Below, piece after piece: positions 1 to 4,887 of a DNA stretch of 5,130 bases. The stretch's first letter is position 1, and the number at the start of each line of letters is the position of its first letter. The stretch comes from Alphaproteobacteria bacterium (GTDB taxonomy: Bacteria; Pseudomonadota; Alphaproteobacteria; Sneathiellales; Sneathiellaceae): the NCBI GenBank assembly GCA_006226265.1, contig SBHH01000158.1:1-5130 (forward strand), in the 5' to 3' direction. Made by a program: the position numbers and the translations under genes. The notes under the pieces are model-generated. The model did not search any database, was not told the origin of the DNA, and was given only the letters and a program-made list of their open reading frames with translations.

Positions 1-228
1 ATACTGCCCCTCGCCGATTGTCGCATAGATGACCTCGCGCCCCGTGCTGCCGTAATTGACGATATTGACGTTACCCTCGACCACGAAGAACATGTCGCGG
101 CTGTCGCTCGCCCGCTCCAGGATCTGCTCGCCCGCGCGGAACGTCCGCCAGCTGCATTTCGTCCCGAGGGCCGCCCGCTCCTCCCGTGTCAGCTCCGACA
201 GAAGCTCTATTTTATCAAGATTATGCAT
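1..228 (-). CDS. Crp/Fnr-type regulator, N-terminal part (cyclic nucleotide-binding domain), cut by window edge
   Basis: Reading the minus strand from the ATG at 228-226 gives 76 uninterrupted codons that run off the left edge. The protein begins MHNLDKIELLSELTREERAA and continues through FRAGEQILERASDSRDMFFVVEGNVNIVN, ending GREVIYATIGEGQY. This is the typical start of a cNMP-binding beta-roll: a short N-terminal helix, then the G-E and 'F-V-V-x-G' strands. The phosphate-binding cassette and any C-terminal helix-turn-helix lie outside the window, so DNA binding is inferred from the family, not seen. The start is uncertain. No good Shine-Dalgarno sequence precedes this ATG, and an in-frame ATG at 276-274 would add 16 residues (MSGPSLPILGGNFPKV). 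I prefer 228 because family members usually begin a few residues before the 'I-x-L-L' helix. It is divergent from the deaminase gene and could regulate it, but nothing in the sequence proves this. Confidence 0.85.
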   Translation of the reverse strand, partial: MHNLDKIELLSELTREERAALGTKCSWRTFRAGEQILERASDSRDMFFVVEGNVNIVNYGSTGREVIYATIGEGQY

Positions 229-269
229 TACTTTTGGAAAGTTACCCCCTAGAATCGGAAGAGAAGGTC

Positions 270-300
270 CCGACATCCCGATATGACTATATAGGATAAT
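270..300 (+). promoter_or_regulatory. Possible sigma-70 promoter for the deaminase operon
   Basis: A GATAAT -10-like hexamer at 295-300 lies 19 bases after CCGACA (270-275), which matches four of six -35 positions. Transcription would begin near 307, downstream of the alternative ATG at 299 but upstream of the Shine-Dalgarno site at 324-329. If real, it supports the GTG at 335 as the start codon. The spacer is longer than ideal, so this is a weak call. Confidence 0.25.
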
Positions 301-312
301 GGGAATTTGCAA
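286..312 (-). promoter_or_regulatory. Possible promoter for the Crp/Fnr-type gene
   Basis: On the minus strand, TATAGT (complement of 286-291) resembles a -10 box with five of six matches. TTGCAA (307-312) lies 15 bases upstream as a poor -35. The short spacer makes it a weak candidate. It would produce a leader of about 50 bases before the ATG at 228 and would overlap the plus-strand candidate. Confidence 0.2.
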
Positions 313-323
313 AACCGCAAGCC

Positions 324-329
324 GGGGAA
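324..329 (+). promoter_or_regulatory. Shine-Dalgarno site deciding the deaminase start
   Basis: GGGGAA ends 5 bases before the GTG at 335-337, a good ribosome-binding distance. The upstream in-frame ATG at 299 has only an AGGA two bases before it, too close to work well. This favours GTG 335. Confidence 0.6.
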
Positions 330-334
330 CGCAT

Positions 335-1690
335 GTGACTGAAAGGCTCTGGATCCGAAATCCGCTCGCATCCCTTGAACCCGCCGCAACGGGCGGCGTG
401 GTAGTTGAGGGAACGCGCATTGCCGAACTGGTCCCTTTGGGCGCGGAACCTGAGGGCGGCACTGGCGATCTTCGCATTTTCGATGCCTCCCGCCATGTGC
501 TACTGCCGGGGCTTGTGAATGCGCATCATCATTTTTACCAGACGCTGACCCGCGCCTGCCCCGCAGCGCTTAACAAGCCGCTTTTCCCCTGGCTGAAATC
601 GCTTTATCCGCTCTGGGCAGGATTGACGGCGGAAATGCTGGAGGCCGCCTCCAGTCTTGCGCTCGCGGAACTGCTCCTCTCGGGCTGCACGACGGCGGCG
701 GATCATCACTATCTTTTCCCGGAAGGCCTTGACGATGCCATCGATGTGCAGGTGGCCGCCGCAAAAAGCCTCGGCATCCGCGCCCATCTCACGCGCGGCT
801 CCATGAGCCTCGGGGAAGATCAGGGCGGCCTGCCGCCGCAATCGACCGTGCAGACGGAAGAGGCGATTTTGGCGGATAGCGAGCGGCTCATCAAGCGCCA
901 TCATGATCCGGCGCCGGGCGCACTCATACAGCTCGCGCTCGCCCCCTGCTCTCCCTTCTCGGTCAGCACGGAACTGATGACGGCATCGGCGAAACTCGCC
1001 CGGCAATATGGCGTGCGGCTTCATACCCATCTCGCCGAAACCCATGACGAGACCGCCTTTTGCGAGAAGATGTTCGGCCTTCGCCCGCTTGATTACCTCG
1101 AAAAGGTCGGCTGGCTCGCGGGCGATGTTTGGCTCGCCCATGGCATCCATTTCGAGGCGGCGGAAATAAAACGGCTCGGCAAGGCGGGCGTCGGCATCTG
1201 TCACTGCCCGTCATCGAACATGATCCTTTCGTCCGGCATCGCCCATACGCTGGAGCTGGAGCGGGCCGGATCGCCCGTCGGCCTTGGCGTCGATGGCTCG
1301 GCGTCCAACGACGGCTCCAACATGATCCAGGAAGTCCGTCAGGCGCTTCTTTTGCAGCGGCTTCGCTATGACGCCTCGGAGGTCACCCATCAGGCGGCCT
1401 ATCGCTGGGGCACGGAAGGCTCGGCCCGCTGCCTTGGCCGCGAGGATATCGGTAAAATCGAAGTCGGGAGGGAAGCCGATCTCGCGCTTTTCGCCCTCGA
1501 TGAGATGCGTTTTTCCGGCTCGGGCGATCCGCTCGCCGCCCTTCTTCTTTGCGGCGGGCACCGGGCCGATCATGTGATGGTCGCGGGCAAATGGCGCGTG
1601 ACGGACGGCGAGATTACCGGCTTCGACCTCCCCGCCCTTCTGCATAAACACCACGCCTTGGGACAGAAACTGCAGGGGCTTGCCGCATGA
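335..1690 (+). CDS. 8-oxoguanine deaminase (amidohydrolase superfamily, AtzA/TrzN-like)
   Basis: The predicted enzyme hydrolytically deaminates 8-oxoguanine to urate and ammonia in the cytoplasm, salvaging or detoxifying an oxidised purine base. The 451-residue product has the subgroup's full set of landmarks: RLWIRNPLA at the N-terminus, PGLVNAHHHFYQTLTRA (metal ligands H64 and H66), LLSGCTTAADHHYLFP near 115-129, TRGSMSLGEDQGGLPPQST near 153-171, LHTHLAET (H232, E235), WLAHGIHF (H269), CHCPSSNM near 289-296, and GVDGSASNDGSNM with D320. The strings 'HHHFYQTLTRA' and 'TRGSMSLG' are typical of 8-oxoguanine deaminases and differ from plain guanine or cytosine deaminases. Length fits the family (about 445-455). 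I chose GTG 335 because homologs begin at 'M-x-R-L-W-I-x-N-P' and because of the Shine-Dalgarno site. An ATG at 299 would add 12 non-conserved residues. It overlaps the next gene by ATGA. A related s-triazine hydrolase activity cannot be excluded. Confidence 0.9.
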   Translation: MTERLWIRNPLASLEPAATGGVVVEGTRIAELVPLGAEPEGGTGDLRIFDASRHVLLPGLVNAHHHFYQTLTRACPAALNKPLFPWLKSLYPLWAGLTAEMLEAASSLALAELLLSGCTTAADHHYLFPEGLDDAIDVQVAAAKSLGIRAHLTRGSMSLGEDQGGLPPQSTVQTEEAILADSERLIKRHHDPAPGALIQLALAPCSPFSVSTELMTASAKLARQYGVRLHTHLAETHDETAFCEKMFGLRPLDYLEKVGWLAGDVWLAHGIHFEAAEIKRLGKAGVGICHCPSSNMILSSGIAHTLELERAGSPVGLGVDGSASNDGSNMIQEVRQALLLQRLRYDASEVTHQAAYRWGTEGSARCLGREDIGKIEVGREADLALFALDEMRFSGSGDPLAALLLCGGHRADHVMVAGKWRVTDGEITGFDLPALLHKHHALGQKLQGLAA

Positions 1691-2619
1691 GCCACGGCTT
1701 GGAAACAGATATCGACCTTGATCCGCTTTTTGCGGCTCTCGACCTCAAGGCGAAATCCCTGCTGGTCACGGTCTGGGGCGATTGCGTCGCGCCCCATGGC
1801 GGTACGGTCTGGCTGAAAAGCCTGATCGACCTTGTGGAACCGCTTGGTCTGAACGAGCGGGTGGTGCGCACCGCCGTCTTCCGCCTGCAACGGGAGGAAT
1901 TGCTCTCGTCAGAGCAGGCCGGACGGCGGAGTTTCTACAGCCTGACCCGGACGGGCCGTCATCGCTTCGCAGAGGCAACGCGCCGAATTTACGCAAGCGG
2001 AGACATTCCCTGGAACGGAAAATGGCTGCTCCTATTCCTTGCCCGCCGCGACCTTGACGACAAGGTCCAGCGCGCCTTGCATAACGAGCTCGGCTGGCTC
2101 GGCTTCGGCGCGTTTGGGGGCGGCATCTATGCCCATCCGGGCCAATCGCGCGAGACGCTGGAGGCCTTGCTCTCGGATCACAAAGTTACAAAATGCGCCA
2201 CCATTCTGGAAACCGCGGACGCGGCCCCGCGTCTCTATGACAATCCGGCAATTCTCGTCCGGAAGGGCTGGAACCTCGACGATCTCGAAGCGGATTATGC
2301 GCGCTTCATCGGGCATTTCGGACGCTTCGGCGGCGCGGATCGCCCGGCCGCCCAACTCGACGAAAAAAAATGTTTTATCATTCGCAGCCTGTTGGTGCAT
2401 GATTATCGCCGGGTGCTGCTCCGCGACCCGATGCTGCCGGCCGAACTCCTGCCCGGGAAATGGAACGGCAGCGAGGCGCGCGCGCTCTGCCGGGATATTT
2501 ACCAGCAGGTCTGGCAAGGGGCCGAGCGGCATCTGATGAGCGTACTTGAACATGCGGGCGGGAGGCTGCCTCCCGCATCAGAAGAATTCATGGCCCGCTT
2601 TGGCGGCCTGGAACGATAA
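1687..2619 (+). CDS. PaaX-family transcriptional regulator
   Basis: This 310-residue protein has the usual PaaX length and three-part build. A winged helix-turn-helix spans about 20-95, with SLLVTVWGDCVAPHGGTVWL and the recognition segment LGLNERVVRTAVFRLQREELL, then GRRSFYSLTRTGRHRF. A central Cas2-like-fold region follows (about 108-195, from IPWNGKWLLLFLARR). The PaaX C-terminal domain (about 198-290) includes LLVHDYRRVLLRDPMLPAELLP and W259-N-G followed by ARALCRDIY. PaaX itself represses phenylacetate catabolism and is released by phenylacetyl-CoA. No paa catabolic gene is visible here, so its ligand and targets are unknown, and the paaX symbol could mislead. The start overlaps the deaminase stop (ATGA) with AGGGG at 1674-1678 eight bases upstream, implying translational coupling. 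An eight-A run at 2363-2370 falls in the Glu-Lys-Lys codons 226-228, and the frame continues normally through it. It may regulate its own operon. Confidence 0.93.
   Translation: MSHGLETDIDLDPLFAALDLKAKSLLVTVWGDCVAPHGGTVWLKSLIDLVEPLGLNERVVRTAVFRLQREELLSSEQAGRRSFYSLTRTGRHRFAEATRRIYASGDIPWNGKWLLLFLARRDLDDKVQRALHNELGWLGFGAFGGGIYAHPGQSRETLEALLSDHKVTKCATILETADAAPRLYDNPAILVRKGWNLDDLEADYARFIGHFGRFGGADRPAAQLDEKKCFIIRSLLVHDYRRVLLRDPMLPAELLPGKWNGSEARALCRDIYQQVWQGAERHLMSVLEHAGGRLPPASEEFMARFGGLER
2558..2576 (+). repeat. GC-rich hairpin near the 3' end of the PaaX-family gene
   Basis: Perfect 8-bp arms GCGGGAGG (2558-2565) and CCTCCCGC (2569-2576) enclose a CTG loop. The hairpin is inside the coding sequence, about 40 bases before the stop codon. 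No T-tract follows, so it is not a standard intrinsic terminator. It could slow exonucleases or be chance in GC-rich DNA. Confidence 0.5.
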
Positions 2620-2649
2620 GCGCAGAGTAACAGGGAACGGGTTTCGGAC

Positions 2650-3966
2650 ATGTCAGAAGGGTTGAAGATTGTCATTGTCGGCTCCGGGCCGGCGGGAATG
2701 TATGCCGCCGGAGCCATCTTAAAGAAAAGCCCCGAAAGCCGCATTGATATCCTCGACAAGCTGGCAACCCCTTACGGCCTTGTACGCGCCGGTGTCGCCC
2801 CCGATCACCAGACCACCAAGGCCGTGACCCGCGCCTATGACAAGGTGATGGAGAACGCCAATGTCCGCTTCGTCGGCAATATCGGCCTTGGCAGCGACGT
2901 GCCGCTCGCCAAGCTCCGGGAGCTGTATGACGTGGTGATCGTCGCGACCGGCACGCCGAAGGACCGGAGCCTCGGCATCCCCGGCGAAGACAAGGCAGGC
3001 GTCTTCGGCGCGCAAACTTTCGTCTACTGGTACAACGGGCATCCGGAGTTTCGCGAGGCGGTGCTGGATCTCGATATCGACACGGCGGTCGTCATCGGCA
3101 ACGGCAATGTCGCGCTCGATGTCGCGCGTATCCTGATGCGCACGGCACCCGAAATGAAGGATACCGACCTCGCCGAACATGCCGCCGAGATGATTTTCAA
3201 AAGCCCCCTCAAATGCGTGCATGTGGTCGGCCGCCGGGCGCCCGAGAACGCGCAGTTTTCCTCCAAGGAACTTTCGGAATTTGCTGAACTTATTTCCGCA
3301 ACCCCTTATACGGACAAGGAAAAGCTTCCCGAAAGCTTTTCCTCCGACGACAAGAAGGAAGAGAAAGTCGTCAATACCAATCTCGACCTCCTCCGGAGTT
3401 TCGAGCAGATCAAGCCGGGGATCGAGGGGCGCTCCATCCATCTCGATTTTCTCGCAAGCCCGGTCGGGATTCTGGGCGATGAGCGCATTACCGGCGTCCG
3501 GTTCGAACGCAATAAAATCGTCGATGGCAAGGCCGTCGGCACCGGCGAGACTTACGAAATCGACTGCCAGCTTCTCGTCTCCTGCATCGGTTACGAGATG
3601 GGGATGCTGGAAGGCCTGCCGGTCGAAAAAGGCATTATCCGGAATGACGAGGGCCGCGTCGCCGAAGGGCTCTATGTGGTCGGCTGGGCGAAACGCGGCC
3701 CGTCCGGTACCATCGGCACCAACCGGATCGACAGCCAGAATGTGGTCGACCGTCTGCTCGCCGATTTCGAGGGCAAGGGCAACAGCGCCAGGACGGGCGG
3801 CGACGGGCTCGATGCCTTTTGCCGTGAAAAAGGCATCGACGCGGTTTCTTTCGAGGACTGGAAAAGGATCGATGCCGCCGAGGTTGCGCGGGCCGGAGAA
3901 ACCTCGCCGCGGCGAAAATTCGTCCGCACGCGCGATATGCTCTCTCTCCTCCGCGGGGAAGGATAA
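2650..3966 (+). CDS. Ferredoxin-NADP+ reductase, adrenodoxin reductase/FprA type (FAD-dependent)
   Basis: The predicted flavoenzyme moves electrons between NADPH and a ferredoxin, typically to feed cytochrome P450s or other oxygenases. The 438-residue protein is slightly shorter than FprA and mature adrenodoxin reductase (about 455-460). Its landmarks are an FAD dinucleotide fold, IVGSGPAGMYAA (G11-x-G13-x-x-G16), then TPYGLVRAGVAPDH at 40-53, a hallmark of this family. An NADP-binding fold VIGNGNVALDVARIL follows at 148-162. VVGRRAPENAQFSSKEL carries R195-R196, equivalent to the arginines that hold the NADPH 2'-phosphate. GWAKRGPSGTIGTNRIDSQN at 345-364 is the C-terminal flavin signature. 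A hydrophilic insert (SSDDKKEEK, 231-239) precedes the last section. The start is the first ATG in frame with the fold, with AGGGAA at 2632-2637, rather far (12 bases) upstream. It lies 30 bases after the PaaX-type gene and 3 before the phosphoesterase. No ferredoxin gene is in view, so the partner is unknown. Confidence 0.93.
   Translation: MSEGLKIVIVGSGPAGMYAAGAILKKSPESRIDILDKLATPYGLVRAGVAPDHQTTKAVTRAYDKVMENANVRFVGNIGLGSDVPLAKLRELYDVVIVATGTPKDRSLGIPGEDKAGVFGAQTFVYWYNGHPEFREAVLDLDIDTAVVIGNGNVALDVARILMRTAPEMKDTDLAEHAAEMIFKSPLKCVHVVGRRAPENAQFSSKELSEFAELISATPYTDKEKLPESFSSDDKKEEKVVNTNLDLLRSFEQIKPGIEGRSIHLDFLASPVGILGDERITGVRFERNKIVDGKAVGTGETYEIDCQLLVSCIGYEMGMLEGLPVEKGIIRNDEGRVAEGLYVVGWAKRGPSGTIGTNRIDSQNVVDRLLADFEGKGNSARTGGDGLDAFCREKGIDAVSFEDWKRIDAAEVARAGETSPRRKFVRTRDMLSLLRGEG
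3317..3343 (+). repeat. 11-bp perfect inverted repeat inside the ferredoxin reductase gene
   Basis: AGGAAAAGCTT (3317-3327) and AAGCTTTTCCT (3333-3343) are exact reverse complements separated by CCCGA. The RNA could form a stable stem with a 5-base loop. It codes for the hydrophilic stretch around residues 223-231, next to the Asp/Lys/Glu-rich insert, where protein constraint is probably low. No T-tract follows. Confidence 0.6.
3809..3839 (+). repeat. 12-bp perfect inverted repeat inside the ferredoxin reductase gene
   Basis: TCGATGCCTTTT (3809-3820) and AAAAGGCATCGA (3828-3839) are exact reverse complements around a 7-base loop, GCCGTGA. It lies in the C-terminal part of the gene, coding for LDAFCREKGIDA. 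No T-tract follows and coding continues for about 125 bases, so it is unlikely to be a simple terminator. Confidence 0.6.
3959..3963 (+). promoter_or_regulatory. Shine-Dalgarno site of the phosphoesterase gene
   Basis: AAGGA lies 6 bases before the ATG at 3970 and directly abuts the stop codon of the reductase (3964-3966). Ribosomes finishing the reductase would cover this site, so translation of the two genes is probably coupled. Confidence 0.75.
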
Positions 3967-3969
3967 ACC

Positions 3970-4788
3970 ATGCTGCTGGCCCAGTTGAGCGACTGTCATG
4001 TCTCCATTCCCGGTGAGGAATTCTCGGACCTTTATCACAGTGCCGACCGGCTGCGCGAGGCGATCCGCCATGTCAACGAAGGCGTCAACCGGCCCGATCT
4101 GGTGGTGCTGACCGGCGATCTGATCAATGCCGCGCGGCGCGATGAATATGAGCTCCTTCGCGAGATCGTAAAAGATTTCGAAATGCCGTATTATCTGATG
4201 CCCGGCAATCACGACCATTGCGCGCTCTTGCGGGAAATATTTTCTGACCATGATTACCTCCCGCGTGAGGGGAAGCTCCACTATGTGATCGACGGCTGGC
4301 CGCTCAAGCTGATCTGCCTCGACACCAATATCCATGGCAAGCCGCAAGGGGAGCTTGGCGCGGCCCAACTCGACTGGCTGGAGGCGGAACTCGCTGGCGA
4401 GAAAAGCCGGAACTGCCTTATCTTCATGCATCACCCGCCCTTCCGGACGGGGCTCACCAGCATGGATAATATGGGGCTTCTCGATATGGAGGCTTTCATC
4501 GAGGTCATTTCCCGCCATGACCATATCGAGCGGGTGCTCTCTGGCCATCTTCACCGGGCGATCCAGCGCCTTAGCCATGGCACGCTCATCCAGGTCTGTC
4601 CCTCCACCTCGCATCAGGTGGAACTCTCGCTCGGGGACAACAACAGCCTCGCCACCGTGTTCGAGCCGCCGGAATATCTCCTCCATTACTGGACGGAGGC
4701 GGACGGCCTCGTTACTCATTCGGAATTCGTGAAAGATTACGGCGTCGCCTGGCGTCTCGCAATCGGCGGGATCGGCGAAACCTACTGA
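3970..4788 (+). CDS. GpdQ/CpdA-like metallophosphoesterase (class III phosphodiesterase)
   Basis: This is a calcineurin-like binuclear metal phosphohydrolase, probably cytoplasmic since no signal peptide is visible. The 272-residue protein shows every metal-binding motif in order: LSDCH (D8, H10), LTGDL (D50), PGNHDH (N80, H81, D82), IFMHHPP (H154), and SGHLH (H193, H195). The spacing and length closely resemble Enterobacter glycerophosphodiesterase GpdQ (about 275 residues), including the opening MLLAQLSD, the MHHPPFRTGLTSMD segment and the CPSTSHQVELS strand before the C-terminal region. GpdQ-family enzymes hydrolyse phosphodiesters such as glycerophosphodiesters, and CpdA relatives cleave cAMP. 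The true substrate cannot be read from the sequence. The start is clear: ATG 3970 with a good Shine-Dalgarno site. It is the last gene of the cluster. Whether its presence reflects cyclic-nucleotide signalling linked to the nearby Crp/Fnr-type gene is only a guess. Confidence 0.92.
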   Translation: MLLAQLSDCHVSIPGEEFSDLYHSADRLREAIRHVNEGVNRPDLVVLTGDLINAARRDEYELLREIVKDFEMPYYLMPGNHDHCALLREIFSDHDYLPREGKLHYVIDGWPLKLICLDTNIHGKPQGELGAAQLDWLEAELAGEKSRNCLIFMHHPPFRTGLTSMDNMGLLDMEAFIEVISRHDHIERVLSGHLHRAIQRLSHGTLIQVCPSTSHQVELSLGDNNSLATVFEPPEYLLHYWTEADGLVTHSEFVKDYGVAWRLAIGGIGETY

Positions 4789-4805
4789 TTAGATTTTATT
4801 TTATA

Positions 4806-4825
4806 ACACTTAGTGCGATATATTA
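4806..4825 (+). repeat. Operator-like direct repeat, copy 1
   Basis: This 20-bp unit (ACACTTAGTG then CGATATATTA) recurs 34 bp downstream with 17 of 20 bases identical. It contains the palindrome CACT-T-AGTG (4807-4815) and lies just upstream of the -35 box. That is a typical place for an antitoxin or toxin-antitoxin complex to bind. The binder itself is inferred. Confidence 0.55.
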
Positions 4826-4828
4826 TGC

Positions 4829-4858
4829 TTGAAAATAGCACACTACGTGCGATATAAT
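4829..4858 (+). promoter_or_regulatory. Sigma-70 promoter of the toxin gene
   Basis: TTGAAA (4829-4834) matches the -35 consensus at five of six positions. TATAAT (4853-4858) is a perfect -10. The spacer is 18 bases. Transcription should begin near 4865, giving a leader of about 23 bases. The -10 box lies inside the second operator-like repeat, so binding there would block RNA polymerase. Confidence 0.7.
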
Positions 4859-4859
4859 A
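4840..4859 (+). repeat. Operator-like direct repeat, copy 2
   Basis: This second copy of the 20-bp unit (ACACTACGTG then CGATATAATA) differs from copy 1 at three positions. It overlaps the -10 box, and GCAC-ACTAC-GTGC (4838-4850) forms an imperfect dyad. The 34-bp start-to-start spacing is a little over three helical turns, so bound dimers would sit on nearly the same DNA face. Confidence 0.55.
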
Positions 4860-4874
4860 GAGCAGAGAAAACTT

Positions 4875-4879
4875 AAAGG
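4875..4879 (+). promoter_or_regulatory. Shine-Dalgarno site of the toxin gene
   Basis: AAAGG ends 8 bases before the ATT at 4888-4890, an ideal distance, and 14 bases before the only other near-start codon (ATA 4894). No ATG, GTG or TTG lies in frame after it. It therefore points to ATT as the initiation codon. Confidence 0.55.
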
Positions 4880-4887
4880 TCAAAGAC

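Larger units (their letters stand above)
229..334. promoter_or_regulatory. Divergent intergenic region with face-to-face promoter candidates
   Basis: This AT-richer stretch separates the minus-strand Crp/Fnr-type gene from the plus-strand deaminase gene and must carry the promoters of both. I see weak candidates for each, which overlap around 286-300. No clear Crp (TGTGA-N6-TCACA) or Fnr (TTGAT-N4-ATCAA) operator is visible. The only symmetric element is a short CTATATAG palindrome at 287-294. Confidence 0.5.
4789..4887. other. AT-rich junction before the toxin gene
   Basis: Composition drops sharply in G+C immediately after the phosphoesterase stop codon. The stretch holds the toxin promoter, two operator-like repeats and the toxin leader. 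I see no hairpin plus T-tract, so no intrinsic terminator for the upstream cluster is evident. Read-through toward the toxin gene, or Rho-dependent termination, is possible. The change in composition suggests the toxin module was inserted here. Confidence 0.6.

Noticed and set aside
56..286. A plus-strand open frame of 76 codons at the left edge.
   Set aside because: It is antisense to the Crp/Fnr-type gene, whose minus-strand translation has clear cNMP-binding-domain features.
299..334. The upstream ATG at 299 as start of the deaminase.
   Set aside because: The extra 12 residues are not like the family, the AGGA is only two bases away, and a better-spaced GGGGAA precedes GTG 335. I keep it as an alternative only.
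500..1204. A 234-codon minus-strand open frame inside the deaminase gene.
   Set aside because: It is a shadow of the strongly supported deaminase. The translation is Arg/Ala-rich with no family motif.
2719..4719. A 666-codon open frame on the minus strand across the reductase and phosphoesterase genes.
   Set aside because: It is antisense to two genes with complete family motifs that happen to share one reading frame. High-GC codon bias keeps the complementary frame open. Its translation shows no recognisable domain.
4786..4830. An intrinsic terminator after the phosphoesterase gene.
   Set aside because: The region has T-rich stretches but no stable stem before them. The palindromes present are short and fit operators better.
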